DNA of 64,000 nt from Halobacterium sp. DL1 (GCA_000230955.3 CP007060.1:2362216-2426215); one strand, 5' to 3'; counted from the first letter of the stretch, positions 24,624-34,214 are shown. Notes: generated from the letters alone by a model not told the origin. Made by a program: numbers and translations.

Positions 24624-25807
24624 GCGAGCGCGACGATCCGAGGGCGGTCCTGGTCGTCCGTGACGAACGTGTACAGCCGGGTCTCGGTGACGGCGACCGT
24701 GGCGCCGACCTCGCCGCCGAGGTCGAGCGTCCACCGCTCGCTGCCGTCCCGCGAGAACGCGAGCAGTTGCGTGCCCGCGGCGACGTAGACGTTGTCCCCG
24801 CCGACCGCCAGTCCGGTCGCCGACGACGGAAGGGGACGCTCCCAGGCGCGTTCTCCCGTCGCCGTCGAGAGCGCCCACAGTCGGTCGTACGCGCCGAACA
24901 GCCGCTTCCCGCCGAGCGCGAGCGTCCGGGACGTCACGCCCGGAACGTCGCTCGCCCGCCAGTCCCGGCTGCCGTCCGCGTTGTTGAAGGCCGTCACGCT
25001 CCCGGCGGTCGTGGCGTACACGCGCCGGCTCCCCACCACGGGCTGGGTCCGGACACCGGCGTCAGGGTTCACGCGCCACGTCGGCGTTCCGTGCCGCGAG
25101 TACGCGTACAGTTCCCCGGTAGTCGTCGTCGCCGCGATGAGTTCCGGGAGGACCGCAGGCGACCAGCGGACGTGCCCGAAGACGCGGCGCGTCCAGGCTG
25201 TCTCGCCGGTCTCGGGGTCGAACCCGACCAGCCCGGGGGCCGCGGGGACGACCGCGGTCGTACCGTACTCTCCGGACCCATTGACGGGAGGAATCTGCGG
25301 CCGTGCGGGCAGCGTGACGCGCGAGGTCACGTCGCCACTCGCCACGTCGACGCCGACCACACCCGGGTCGCCGTCCGGCGCGGGAGTCCAGGCGACGTCG
25401 TCCGCAACCGGGACGGCATTCCGTGCGGGGAACGCCGCCTCCTGCGTCCAGAGGCGGTCGCCGGAGACCACGTCGTAGGCGACGAGCGACTGGCCGCCCG
25501 TGAGGACGGAGGCACCGGCGACCGTCAGCCGGCGGGCGAACACCGCGTTCTGGATGGGGACGGGCGGTGAGCGCCACTCCACGCTCGGCTCCGAGAGCGT
25601 GGCGGCGTCGGGGACGCACGCGGTGTTCGCGCTATCCCGGCGCGCGCCAGGCCACCCGGCGTCGGGGGACGCGGCCCCCGGGTAGGCGTCGCGAAGTTCG
25701 ACGGTCCCACCGCCGCCACCGCCGACGAACGGGAGCGAGCTACAGCCGGCGAGCCCGGCGCTACCGGCGACCGCCGCCGTCTCGAGGAATCGTCGTCTGG
25801 AGGGCAT
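24620..25807 (-). CDS. PQQ-type beta-propeller Tat lipoprotein
   Basis: A 395-residue secreted protein. [15 protein letters not shown] is a twin-arginine signal; the lipobox ends GLAGC at about residue 22, followed by a Gly linker. The mature part has repeated strands of the PQQ/BamB propeller type ([52 protein letters not shown]). It would face outside the membrane. Propellers of this kind act as scaffolds or quinoprotein-like domains; no cofactor or catalytic residue is identifiable. The ATG at 25807 starts the signal; an upstream ATG adds 15 residues with no signal character. Confidence 0.88.
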   Translation of the reverse strand: MPSRRRFLETAAVAGSAGLAGCSSLPFVGGGGGGTVELRDAYPGAASPDAGWPGARRDSANTACVPDAATLSEPSVEWRSPPVPIQNAVFARRLTVAGASVLTGGQSLVAYDVVSGDRLWTQEAAFPARNAVPVADDVAWTPAPDGDPGVVGVDVASGDVTSRVTLPARPQIPPVNGSGEYGTTAVVPAAPGLVGFDPETGETAWTRRVFGHVRWSPAVLPELIAATTTTGELYAYSRHGTPTWRVNPDAGVRTQPVVGSRRVYATTAGSVTAFNNADGSRDWRASDVPGVTSRTLALGGKRLFGAYDRLWALSTATGERAWERPLPSSATGLAVGGDNVYVAAGTQLLAFSRDGSERWTLDLGGEVGATVAVTETRLYTFVTDDQDRPRIVALA

Positions 25808-25861
25808 CGCCGGCGGTTCGGCGGGGCGAATGGTAGCAGTTACGGTAGCCACTCGCGGGAC

Positions 25862-27412
25862 CTACGCCACCGGCCGCAGCGCCTGCGTCGACGTGGAGTT
25901 GTTCTGGAGCACGACATAGCGCTTTCCCGTCTGGCCCTGCAGGAGCGCGTCGACGGGCGCGTGGTCGTCGGTGAGAACGGGCACGTCGCTCGTCTCGACC
26001 TCGCTGGGGTGGGTGTACTGCGTGACGGCGCCGGTCAGGTCGACGCCCACGTCGCGGTCCTCGGCGAGCGCCGCGAGTCCCGCCTGGGACCAGGGCTGGC
26101 CCTTCGTCGCGACGATTTCGATGTTCTGGAGGGCGCGGGTGTCGCTCGTCGGGAACGCGTAGACGTGGGGGAACGCGCGGTGTATCGTCTTCAGTTCGGC
26201 GCGGAAGAACGCCGACCCCGTCCCCGAACGCGCGCTGATGACGTTGGCGACCAGCGCGCCGTCGTCGTCGAGTTTCGACGCGGCGAGTTCCATGAACTCG
26301 ACGGTGGTGAGGTGGAAGGGGACGGCGTCGCGCTGGTAGGCGTCGAGGACGACGAGGTCGTACGTGTGGTTCGTCTCCTCGAGGAACCGGCGCCCGTCCT
26401 CGACGTGAATGTTGAACTGTGGCCCCTCGCTGACCTCGAAGTACTCGCGAGCGGCGTGGACGACGCCGGGGTCTATCTCCACGACGTCGACGGTGACGTC
26501 GTACTCCTTGGCGAACCGCTTCGGGCCGGAGAAGCCGCCGCCCCCGACGAACAGCACCCGGTCGACGTCGTCCTGCCACAGCATCGGGACGTGGGCGTAC
26601 TTGCTGTACTCGAAGACGTAGCCGTCGCGGTCGTCCGTGTACATCGCCGAGTGGCGGACGCCGTCGAGGAAGAGCGTGCGCACCCCGTCGTCCTCCCCGA
26701 CGCGGAGTTCGGAGTAGGCCGTCTGGTCCTGATAGAGGGTGTCCTCGCCGACGTTCACGCCGTAGACGCCGACGACGGTGGCCGAGAGCAACACGAGCGC
26801 GGTCACGCCGAGTTTGCCGACGGCCCGCGGCGTGGGCTCGGCGACCAGCAGCGCGGCGACCAGCAGTAGCCCACCGAACAGCGCCGCAATGACAGTCACG
26901 TCGAGCGCCGGGATGAGGACGAACGTCGTCCCGAACGTGCCGATGATGCTACCGATAGTGCCGAGTGCGTAGACGCGGCCGGACGCCGCACCCCTGCTCT
27001 CGGCGGCCGAGAGCTCCGCGCCGTACGGGCTCACCAGCCCCACGAGGAACGTCAGCGGGCCGAAGAGGAGGACGACCGAGGGGACCGCGGCGTAGCGCGT
27101 CGGAATCGGCAGCGTCGCGGAGAGCTCCACGACGGCCTCGCCGCCGACCACGACGGCGGCGGCGAAGGCGGCGGACGCCGCGAGAACGGAGACTAGCAAC
27201 GCGGGCGACGCGTACCTCGCAGTTCTTCCGCCGACGGCGTAGCCGACACTGAGTGCGGTGAGGAAGACGCCGATGACGCTCCCCCAGACGTAGATGCTGC
27301 CCCCGAACGTCGGCGTGACGAGCCGACCCGCGAGCAGCTCAAGCCCCATGCTGGCGGCGCCCGCGGTGAACACCGCGGCTTCCGCACGAGTGAGGCGCGG
27401 GACCCGAGACAC
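25862..27412 (-). CDS. Spermidine-synthase-like membrane protein (fused helices + methyltransferase-fold domain)
   Basis: About 516 residues if the GTG at 27412 is used. The N-terminal half has seven or more transmembrane helices (from AAVFTAGAASMGLELLAG on). The C-terminal half is a Rossmann-type aminopropyltransferase fold: DRVLFVGGGGFSGPKRFAKE, VDVVEIDPGVVHAAREYF, and DLVVLDAYQRDAVPFHLTT. Such fused proteins are common in archaea and bacteria, and their substrate is mostly unknown. The start is uncertain: the next ATG upstream would overlap the divergent gene at 27537 entirely, so a GTG just before the first helix is preferred. Confidence 0.8.
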   Translation of the reverse strand: MSRVPRLTRAEAAVFTAGAASMGLELLAGRLVTPTFGGSIYVWGSVIGVFLTALSVGYAVGGRTARYASPALLVSVLAASAAFAAAVVVGGEAVVELSATLPIPTRYAAVPSVVLLFGPLTFLVGLVSPYGAELSAAESRGAASGRVYALGTIGSIIGTFGTTFVLIPALDVTVIAALFGGLLLVAALLVAEPTPRAVGKLGVTALVLLSATVVGVYGVNVGEDTLYQDQTAYSELRVGEDDGVRTLFLDGVRHSAMYTDDRDGYVFEYSKYAHVPMLWQDDVDRVLFVGGGGFSGPKRFAKEYDVTVDVVEIDPGVVHAAREYFEVSEGPQFNIHVEDGRRFLEETNHTYDLVVLDAYQRDAVPFHLTTVEFMELAASKLDDDGALVANVISARSGTGSAFFRAELKTIHRAFPHVYAFPTSDTRALQNIEIVATKGQPWSQAGLAALAEDRDVGVDLTGAVTQYTHPSEVETSDVPVLTDDHAPVDALLQGQTGKRYVVLQNNSTSTQALRPVA

Positions 27413-27536
27413 GCAGGAACCTTGCGGTGGCGGTCCCTTCACCGTATCGCTACGAGCGAACGAGGGGCTGCTGCGGGTGGACTCGGGGTCGTATCGCACG
27501 ACTTTTCCTCGCGGGCCGCCAACGCTGGACCGACGC

Positions 27537-28790
27537 ATGGCCCGCTACCACATCGAGACGTACGGGTGCACCTCGAACCGCGGCGAGAGCCGCGAGATCG
27601 AGCGACGCCTCCGCGACGCCGGCCACCACCAGGTCGACGGGCCGGACGCCGCGGACGTCGCCATCCTCAACACCTGTACCGTCGTCGAGAAGACGGAGCG
27701 CAACATGCTCCGTCGGGCCAAGGAACTGGAGAGCGAGACGGCGGACCTCATCGTCACCGGCTGCATGGCGCTGGCCCAGGGCGAGGAGTTCCGGGCCGAG
27801 AACGTCGACGCCCAGGTGCTCCACTGGGACGAGGTCCCCGAAGCAGTCACGAACGGGGAGTGTCCGACGACGACGCCGGGCGCCGAACCCGTACTGGACG
27901 GCGTCATCGGCATCCTCCCCATCGCGCGCGGCTGCATGAGCAACTGCTCGTACTGCATCACGAAGCAGGCGACCGGGCGTGTCGACTCCCCGCCTGTGGA
28001 GGAGAACGTCGAGAAGGCCCGCGCGCTGGTCCACGCCGGCGCGAAGGAGATCCGCATTACCGGCCAGGACACGGGCGTCTACGGCTGGGACAACGGGGAC
28101 CGGAAGCTTCCCGAACTGCTTGACCGCATCGCCACCGAGATAGACGGCGACTTCCGCGTTCGCGTGGGGATGGCGAACCCCGGCGGTGTGCACGGCATCC
28201 GCGAGGAACTCGCGGAAGTGTTCGCCGAGCACGACGAGATTTACAACTTCCTGCACGCGCCCGTGCAGTCCGGCAGCGACGACGTCCTCGAGGACATGCG
28301 CCGCCAGCACGAGGTCGAGCAGTACGTCGACATCGTGGAGACGTTCGACGACTACCTCGAGGAGTGGACGCTGTCGACGGACTTCATCGTCGGCTTCCCG
28401 ACGGAGACCGACCACGACCACGAGCAGTCGATGGCGCTCCTCCGGGAGACCCGCCCGGAGAAGATCAACGTCACGCGGTTCTCGAAGCGCCCCGGCACGG
28501 ACGCCGCCGACATGAAGGGGCTGGGGGGCCAGACGAAGAAGGACCGCTCGAAGGCGATGAGCGACCTCAAGATGGACGTCGTCGCGGAGGCCCACGAGGA
28601 GATGGTCGGCACAGAGCGCCGCGTGCTCGTCACCGAGCAGGGCACTGGGGACTCCGTGAAGTGCTACGACGACAGCTACCGGCAGGTCATTGTGCAGAAC
28701 GCCCCCGAGTACGGCCTCGAACCCGGGGACTTCGCGACGGTCGAAATCGTCGGCCATCAGACCGTCTACGCGTTCGGCGAACCAATCTAG
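27537..28790 (+). CDS. tRNA t6A37 methylthiotransferase (MtaB/CDKAL1-type)
   Basis: A 417-residue radical-SAM enzyme. UPF0004 domain cysteines C11, C47 and C76 bind the second cluster; the radical-SAM cluster is C133, C137 and C140 in RGCMSNCSYC. A TRAM domain ends the protein (about 350-417). It adds a methylthio group to t6A at position 37 of ANN-decoding tRNAs; the archaeal/eukaryotic subgroup is CDKAL1-like. The stop shares CTAG at 28787-28790 with the convergent CDF transporter gene. Confidence 0.95.
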   Translation: MARYHIETYGCTSNRGESREIERRLRDAGHHQVDGPDAADVAILNTCTVVEKTERNMLRRAKELESETADLIVTGCMALAQGEEFRAENVDAQVLHWDEVPEAVTNGECPTTTPGAEPVLDGVIGILPIARGCMSNCSYCITKQATGRVDSPPVEENVEKARALVHAGAKEIRITGQDTGVYGWDNGDRKLPELLDRIATEIDGDFRVRVGMANPGGVHGIREELAEVFAEHDEIYNFLHAPVQSGSDDVLEDMRRQHEVEQYVDIVETFDDYLEEWTLSTDFIVGFPTETDHDHEQSMALLRETRPEKINVTRFSKRPGTDAADMKGLGGQTKKDRSKAMSDLKMDVVAEAHEEMVGTERRVLVTEQGTGDSVKCYDDSYRQVIVQNAPEYGLEPGDFATVEIVGHQTVYAFGEPI

Positions 28791-29683
28791 GCCGGCTCTT
28801 CTCCCTCTTTCCACTCGCCGAGTTCCCGCGGGTCTACGTGGACGAACACGTCGTCGACCTCGGGAATCGAGCGCACGTCCTCGACGATGGCCGTCTCGAT
28901 GTCGTGGACCTCGTGGAGCGTCATCTCGCCCTCGACCTCGATGTGGAGGCTGACGTCCACCTCCGGGCCAACGTAGTGGGCGATGACGTCGTGGGCGCCG
29001 TGGACCTTCGGGTGGGCGAGCGCGCGCTGGAGAATCTCCTCGCGCAGGTCGTCTGGCGGCGCGGCGCCGACGAGGTAGTTGACGTTGTCGCGGATGATCT
29101 CGTAGCCCGTGTAGAGGATGCCGACGGCGACGAGGAGGGCGGCGGCCGGGTCGAGGACGGGATAGCCGGCGGCGGAGCCGAGGACGCCGACGAGCGCGGC
29201 GCTCGCGGTGAGGATGTCGTTGCGGTTGTCGAGCGCGGTGGCGCGGATGGCCGGCGAGTGGTGAGTCTCGGCGACCTCGAGGCAGTAGCGGTAGAGCGCG
29301 TACTTCCCGACCGCCGTGCCGACGAGCACGACGACGGCGGCGGTTCCGGCGTGCTGGCCGTAGTCGCCCGAGAGCAGCGAGGTAGTGGCCGACCAGATGA
29401 CGCCGACGCCGGCCGCGAGCACGCCGAGCGCGACGACCAGCGAGACGAACGGTTCGATGCGCTCGTGGCCGTGGGGGTGTTCGAAGTCCGGCGGCTGGGT
29501 GGTGAGGTAGAGGCCGCCGAGCACGACCAGCGAGTAGGCGACGTCCGCGAGGCTGTTGATCGCTTCGGAGCCGACCGCGATGCTCCCGGAGAGCCACCAC
29601 GCGACGGCCTTCGCGGCGACCAGCCCGAGGTTCGCCGCGAGCACGACGGCCCCGACCCGGCGAACAGCGCGCGTGCGGTCCAT
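28787..29683 (-). CDS. Cation diffusion facilitator (CDF) family transporter
   Basis: A 298-residue membrane protein with six helices (about 12-205) and a cytoplasmic ferredoxin-like domain (about 210-290, VDVSLHIEVEGEMTLHEVHDIE). HPHGHERIEPF near residue 70 is the CDF loop motif, and DNRNDILTA holds the second metal-site ND pair. The first metal site reads SEAINSLAD, an atypical form of the usual SDALHSLxD. CDFs export Zn, Mn, Fe or similar divalent ions; metal not predictable. The ATG at 29683 begins the amphipathic N terminus; the upstream frame is low-complexity and probably not coding. Confidence 0.9.
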   Translation of the reverse strand: MDRTRAVRRVGAVVLAANLGLVAAKAVAWWLSGSIAVGSEAINSLADVAYSLVVLGGLYLTTQPPDFEHPHGHERIEPFVSLVVALGVLAAGVGVIWSATTSLLSGDYGQHAGTAAVVVLVGTAVGKYALYRYCLEVAETHHSPAIRATALDNRNDILTASAALVGVLGSAAGYPVLDPAAALLVAVGILYTGYEIIRDNVNYLVGAAPPDDLREEILQRALAHPKVHGAHDVIAHYVGPEVDVSLHIEVEGEMTLHEVHDIETAIVEDVRSIPEVDDVFVHVDPRELGEWKEGEEPA

Positions 29684-29723
29684 CAGTGACTCCTTCCCGC
29701 GCCCCCCAGTTCGAAGTTTCGAT

Positions 29724-30266
29724 TCAGTCGAATTCGAGGCGCGGCGCGCCCGTGTCGCTCTCGACGGCCGCAGGGTGGTCGCCGAACGCATCGTGGAGGC
29801 GGTCGTAGGAGTCGTCGAGAGCCTCCACGATGACCTTCGTGTCGCTGATGACGGGCATGAAGTTCGTGTCGCCGCCCCACCGCGGCACGACGTGCGTGTG
29901 GAGGTGGTCGCCGATGCTGCCGCCCGCCGCGTTCCCCCCGAGGTTGAGGCCGGCGTTGTAGCCCTCGGGGTCGAAGGCGGCGTCCAGCGCGTCGAGCGTC
30001 GCCTGCTTCAGGCGAGCGTGGTCGAAGAGCGCCTCCTCCGAGAGGTCGGTGTAGTCACCCGTGTGCTCGCGGGGGACGACCATGCAGTGGCCCGGGTTGT
30101 ACGGGTAGTTGTTGAGCATCACGACGGCGTGCTCTGAGCGCGCGACGACGAGGTGCTCGCGGTCGTCCTCGCGGGCGGGGAACTCGCAGAACACGCAGTC
30201 GACGTCCGCGTTCTTCTCCTCGCGCTCCACCCACTCGATGCGCCACGGCGCGAACACCTGTTCCAT
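29724..30266 (-). CDS. HIT-family nucleotide hydrolase
   Basis: A 180-residue cytoplasmic histidine-triad protein. The triad H121-L-H123-T-H125-VVPRW is intact, and C24/C27 (CVFC) probably bind zinc with a distal His pair. HIT enzymes of this branch hydrolyse dinucleoside polyphosphates or adenylylated nucleotides. 40 bases upstream of the CDF gene on the same strand; a small zinc-ribbon gene diverges from it. Confidence 0.93.
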   Translation of the reverse strand: MEQVFAPWRIEWVEREEKNADVDCVFCEFPAREDDREHLVVARSEHAVVMLNNYPYNPGHCMVVPREHTGDYTDLSEEALFDHARLKQATLDALDAAFDPEGYNAGLNLGGNAAGGSIGDHLHTHVVPRWGGDTNFMPVISDTKVIVEALDDSYDRLHDAFGDHPAAVESDTGAPRLEFD

Positions 30267-30342
30267 GGAGGCGCGTCGGCCCGGCGGGACAGGAGTGTTT
30301 CGGTGACCACCCCCGGAGGAGTTGTGTTCACCGGCGCGGAAG

Positions 30343-30350
30343 TTTATTTA
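30343..30350 (+). promoter_or_regulatory. TATA-like box of the zinc-ribbon gene
   Basis: tttattta is a strong A/T box about 36-43 bases before the ATG at 30386, so a short leader is expected. Confidence 0.5.
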
Positions 30351-30385
30351 CACCCCGAGTTCGTTGTAAGGCCCGGGTGGTTCCG

Positions 30386-30586
30386 ATGGCCAGCAAGATA
30401 CCGCGCACAGACGGACGGACCGAACAGTGCGAGCACTGCGGGCGGGAGACGGCACACGATGTCCGCGTCGAGGTTCGCACGGAGAACGAGCAGGCCGAGC
30501 ACGCGGCGAACTCACGCGAGCCGTACCGGGTCGTCACCTGCCACGCCTGCGGCGAGGAGACGAGCCAGCGCATGAACGACGCGTAG
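30386..30586 (+). CDS. Small zinc-ribbon protein (DUF7835-like)
   Basis: A 66-residue protein with two CxxC pairs (CEHC near 14 and CHAC near 52), set in the context TEQCEHCGRET and VVTCHACGEET. This is a single zinc beta-ribbon found widely in haloarchaea. I prefer the ATG that gives MASKIPRTDG over a GTG three codons upstream. No catalytic role is visible; nucleic-acid or protein binding is possible. Confidence 0.8.
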   Translation: MASKIPRTDGRTEQCEHCGRETAHDVRVEVRTENEQAEHAANSREPYRVVTCHACGEETSQRMNDA

Positions 30587-30636
30587 AGCGCGACCCTCGC
30601 GCTCACGAGTCGACCGACCGCACAGCGCCGCGGCCG

Positions 30637-31527
30637 TCAGTTCGTCGTTATCTCGCAGCCGTCCTCGGTGACGATGACCGTGTGCTCGTCCTGGCTCACG
30701 AGTTCCCCCTCGTCCTCTTTCAGCACGGGGTACGAGCGCACGATGTCCGCCATCTCGAGTCGCCGGAGGCTCATCTCGGCGCGCGACGAGTCCAGCCAGC
30801 GGGCCGCGAACGGGAGGCCGTCGAACTGCTCGAGGTCCTCCAGCAACTGGCGGGCGCGCCGGTCGCGGACCGACCCCTCGCCGACGACCTCGTAGATCTC
30901 GGTGTCCGTCCCCTCGGAGACCTTCCCGGTGCCCGTGGTGGCGAACGGTTCGATGGCGAGCACGTCGCCGACCTGGAGTTCGACGCCGCTCTCGACCGCG
31001 CGGTTGGGGACGCTCGGCCCAGTGTGAGCGTCGTAGACGTCCACGCCGTGTCCCGTGAGGTTGAACACGGGGTTGTAGCCGTACCCCTCGATGACGTCCT
31101 GAATCTCGGCGCCGATCTGACCGGTGTGTGCGCCCGGTTCGACGGCGTCGACGGCCGCGTCGAGGGCCTCCTCTGCGGCGTCCACGAGGTCCGGGTTGCC
31201 GGAGAGGTCGACGGTGGTCGCGGCGTCCGCGATGTGGCCGTCGACGTGGACGCCGACGTCGAGACAGACCATCTCCTCGCCGAACTCCGTCTCGTCGTCG
31301 GCGCCCGGCGCGGCGTGGCTCGCCTCCTCGTCGACGCTGATGTTGACGGGGAACGCCGGCTCGCCGCCGAGTTCGTGGATGCGCTCCTCGGCGAACTCCG
31401 CGACCGCGAGTTGCGTGGCGCCGACCTCGATGCGGTCGGCCGCCGCGTCCAGTACGTCGGTGAGAATCTCGCCGGCCTCGACGTACTGCTCGTACGCCTC
31501 GGAGCCGACTTCGACGCTGTCTGCCAT
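30637..31527 (-). CDS. map: Methionine aminopeptidase, type II
   Basis: A 296-residue archaeal MetAP2-type enzyme. The five metal ligands are seen in VCLDVGVHVDGHIADAAT (two Asp), NLTGHGVD (His), AIEPFATTG (Glu) and SQDEHTVIVTEDG (Glu). The 60-residue insert of type II enzymes is present (about 165-230). It removes the initiator methionine cotranslationally. Convergent with the zinc-ribbon gene and in line with the Nudix-like gene upstream, 61 bases away. Confidence 0.95.
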   Translation of the reverse strand: MADSVEVGSEAYEQYVEAGEILTDVLDAAADRIEVGATQLAVAEFAEERIHELGGEPAFPVNISVDEEASHAAPGADDETEFGEEMVCLDVGVHVDGHIADAATTVDLSGNPDLVDAAEEALDAAVDAVEPGAHTGQIGAEIQDVIEGYGYNPVFNLTGHGVDVYDAHTGPSVPNRAVESGVELQVGDVLAIEPFATTGTGKVSEGTDTEIYEVVGEGSVRDRRARQLLEDLEQFDGLPFAARWLDSSRAEMSLRRLEMADIVRSYPVLKEDEGELVSQDEHTVIVTEDGCEITTN

Positions 31528-31587
31528 GTCACGCCACTTCGCCCGACCGGGGGAAAGAGGTTGCGGGATTGCGCGGCGGACGCGCCC

Positions 31588-32142
31588 TTACTCCCCGACG
31601 AACGCCTCGACGTCTGCGCGGAACGCGTCCTCGGCGACCCCTTCCGGGACGCTGTCGAACCAGGCGTCGGCCCACTCGTCGCCGGCCTCCGTGGCGCGCT
31701 TCGCGTTGAGGTGGTCCATCGGCGTCTCCTCGTCGAGTGGTGCCGCCCGGAACACCACGTCGTACCCCGTCGTCTGTCGCGTCGAGGACCCCGCGAGTCG
31801 GTAGCTGGTGCGACTGACGCGCTCGGGGCGCTCGATGTCGACCGCCAGCCCGGTCTTCTGGGCGACCCAGCGCCGGGCGACCGCCGCCCAGTCGTCGCCC
31901 GCCTTCACGGGACTCGCCGGGAGCGCCCACCCCTGGGGCGCGTTCAGGAGGAGAACCCGGCCGTCGTCGTCCAGCACGCCCACGGCGACCGTGCCGACCC
32001 ACGTCTCGTGGCCGTTGAACGCCGCCACGTCGTTCACAACCTGCGTCTCCTCCCGGAACAACACGTCCGTCCGGTCGCGGAGCTGTTCCGGGTCGAGCAG
32101 CGACGCCTTCGAGAACCCGTCGTAGATGGGGCGTTCGGGCAT
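31588..32142 (-). CDS. Nudix-fold protein with degenerate Nudix box
   Basis: A 184-residue protein with a Nudix-like core (TWVGTVAVGVLDDDGRVLLLNAP, then GWALPASPVKAGDDWAAVARRWV). The Nudix box GX5EX7REUXEEXGU reads here as GDDWAAVARRWVAQKTG: the REXXEE metal-binding glutamates are absent. It therefore probably does not hydrolyse by the standard mechanism and may act as a nucleotide sensor or have shifted chemistry. Haloarchaeal relatives of this type are common. In line with map downstream. Confidence 0.75.
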   Translation of the reverse strand: MPERPIYDGFSKASLLDPEQLRDRTDVLFREETQVVNDVAAFNGHETWVGTVAVGVLDDDGRVLLLNAPQGWALPASPVKAGDDWAAVARRWVAQKTGLAVDIERPERVSRTSYRLAGSSTRQTTGYDVVFRAAPLDEETPMDHLNAKRATEAGDEWADAWFDSVPEGVAEDAFRADVEAFVGE

Positions 32143-32281
32143 GGGGGGACCGTCGGGGGTGCCGACTTGCCACAGGGCTACCGCGCGCTGGTAGAAGAAC
32201 GCTTCGGCGATTCGCTGGTCTCGGTCGCCATCACTCCGGTCACCGCTTGCTCATCTCGTCGTCCGCCACTCGGCCCTGGCC

Positions 32282-33088
32282 TCACCAGCCCATTCCCGGG
32301 TCGTCGGCGGCTTGTCGCACCCAGGAAGCGACCTGCTCCTCGTCCAGTGCGTCCGTCTCCTCCACGTCCAGCGCCTGTCTGTTCGGACCCGTCCCGCTGG
32401 GCGGCCTCGGGTCGAGGTACGAGTCGCAGACGAACGAGAGTTTGACGTGCTTCGAGAACGCGCTGAACGACGCGAACCACCCCTGGTCCTCGACGCCATA
32501 GAACGGCTGGTGGTACTTCACGGCGCGGCGCACCTGGGGCACTTCGTCCTGGATGATCTCGTCGAACTGCTCCGCGACCTCTCGCTTCCACCCCGGCAGC
32601 GCCGCGGTGAACGCTTGCACCGCTACCGAGCCGTCGGTATCGTCCTTCCGCCGCGCCGCCTGGTACCGCTTCTCCCGTTCCCCCCATTCCTCCTCCGTCG
32701 GAACCTGGTCCGGCAGTTCGACCTCCCCGAACTCATCGTCCGCGATGGGGTTCTCCCCCGCTCGGCCCCGTATCGCGGTCACGACCAGGACCGGGTCGGA
32801 CTCGTCGGGTCCAGCGAACAGGTCGAAGTCCAGTCGCACCGTCGCTCCGCGCCAGTGGCGAGCGAAGCCGACCCAGCCGTCGGGGTGGTCGTCCCGGGGG
32901 TCTTCCTCGACCCGGAACAGACCCAGCAAGGCTGGAACGGCGTCGGCACCCCACTGGAGGCCGCGATCCAGGTCGGTGAATCGAACCCCCTCGTCGTGGT
33001 CTTTACTGTAGTAGGGTGCTCTGATCGCTCGGTTCGCCACCACGAGTTCGGAGACCCGCTGGGCCGTGAGTGGGCCGGAGTCGCTCAT
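32282..33088 (-). CDS. DUF1801-domain protein with N-terminal haloarchaeal extension
   Basis: A 268-residue soluble protein. The C-terminal part (AVKYHQPFYGVEDQGWFAS to FSAFSKHVKLSFV, about 190-225) is the DUF1801/YdhG-like fold, a helix-grip-type family of unknown function. The N-terminal 150 residues (MSDSGPLTAQRVSELVV) match no family I recognise. The ATG at 33088 follows a TA-rich stretch. It stands between the Nudix-like gene and the asparaginase gene with gaps of about 140 and 100 bases. Confidence 0.7.
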   Translation of the reverse strand: MSDSGPLTAQRVSELVVANRAIRAPYYSKDHDEGVRFTDLDRGLQWGADAVPALLGLFRVEEDPRDDHPDGWVGFARHWRGATVRLDFDLFAGPDESDPVLVVTAIRGRAGENPIADDEFGEVELPDQVPTEEEWGEREKRYQAARRKDDTDGSVAVQAFTAALPGWKREVAEQFDEIIQDEVPQVRRAVKYHQPFYGVEDQGWFASFSAFSKHVKLSFVCDSYLDPRPPSGTGPNRQALDVEETDALDEEQVASWVRQAADDPGMGW

Positions 33089-33189
33089 ACTCACTCGCAA
33101 GATGCGACATCGGCTTAACAGTATTCCGCGGTCCCGGGAGAGCGGCGCGCGGTTCCGCCTCGCTCTATCGCTCGCTCCGCCCGATATCG

Positions 33190-34092
33190 CTACTCCCTGG
33201 CCACACTCGTTTGCATCGCCGACGAGTTGAACGCCTCCCCCGCGTTCCCCTCGCTGTCGAATACGATGACGCCGGCCGACGAGCCTGTAATCTCGTCGAA
33301 CTCCTCGATGGCGCGCTCGGCGGCCGCCTGGGCGCCCAGCCCGTTCTCGAGGTGCCGGACCGCGCGCCGCGTGAGTGTGGTCTTCGCGATGTCCTCGCCG
33401 GCGCCGGTGGCGGACGCGGCGCCCGCCGGCGCGGCGTAGAACCCGGAGCCGATCTGCGGGACGTCGCCGACCCGGCCCGCGAGCGCGAGCCAGCGTCCCC
33501 CCGTGGAGGTGGCCGAGGCGAACTTCTCGCCGTTGTAGGCCACCGCGCCGACGGTGTCGTGGTCCTTGTCGTCGCCCGAAACGTCTTCCTCGCGCCCGCC
33601 CGGGTCCGTCGTTCCGAACTTGTCGCGAATCCACTCGAGGTGGTCCAGTGGCGTCCCCTCCGGGTGGTCGTCGAGGGCGTCCCAGCGCTCGCGGGTGTCC
33701 TCGCTCCAGAGGTCGCACTCCACGTCGACGCCGATGTCCGCCGCGAAGTCGACCGCGTGGACGCCGTTCAGGAGCACGTGAGGCGTCTCCTCCATCACTG
33801 CGCGCGCCACCGACACCGCCGCTTCGACGCCCGGCATCGACGCCACCGCGCCGGCCTCTCTGCCGCTGGTCATCAGGCCCGCGTCGGTCCGAATCACGCC
33901 GTCGGACTGCACCGCGCCGCCCGTGCCGGCGTTGAACCGGACGTCATCCTCCAGCACGCGGACGGCGGATTCGACGGCGTCGACCACGTCTGCTTCGGCC
34001 GCTCCGGCGTTAGCCGCCGCATTCAGCGTCGCCTGCCGCGGCGCCGGGTCGTCGGGGTCGCTACCAGCGCCGCCGTGAACGATGACCTTCAT
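33190..34092 (-). CDS. Plant-type L-asparaginase / isoaspartyl peptidase (Ntn hydrolase)
   Basis: A 300-residue Ntn hydrolase precursor. MKVIVHGGAG opens the family; FNAGTGGAVQSDG follows. Autocleavage is expected before T180 in HDTVGAVA, the nucleophile of the beta subunit, giving alpha (1-179) and beta (180-300) chains. GSGFYAAPAGAASATGAGE carries the substrate-binding loop. It hydrolyses L-asparagine or isoaspartyl peptides. No signal peptide. It diverges from cetZ. Confidence 0.93.
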   Translation of the reverse strand: MKVIVHGGAGSDPDDPAPRQATLNAAANAGAAEADVVDAVESAVRVLEDDVRFNAGTGGAVQSDGVIRTDAGLMTSGREAGAVASMPGVEAAVSVARAVMEETPHVLLNGVHAVDFAADIGVDVECDLWSEDTRERWDALDDHPEGTPLDHLEWIRDKFGTTDPGGREEDVSGDDKDHDTVGAVAYNGEKFASATSTGGRWLALAGRVGDVPQIGSGFYAAPAGAASATGAGEDIAKTTLTRRAVRHLENGLGAQAAAERAIEEFDEITGSSAGVIVFDSEGNAGEAFNSSAMQTSVARE

Positions 34093-34214
34093 GCCCGACT
34101 CTGCCCGTGGTGGCCCCTTAGTGGTGCGGTTTTCCCGGTCGCGAGCCGCAACAGGGCGCCGACGTTAGCCGGCGTATATGGATTCGGAACGTGTTTCGTT
34201 CCGTCGGTAGTCGG

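Noticed and set aside
25761-33718. Long open frames on the strand opposite real genes, for example at 27450-29600 or 30427-32445
   Set aside because: They are Arg/Pro/Gly-rich or hydrophobic-repeat shadows caused by high GC, and overlap well-identified genes such as map, the methylthiotransferase and the asparaginase.
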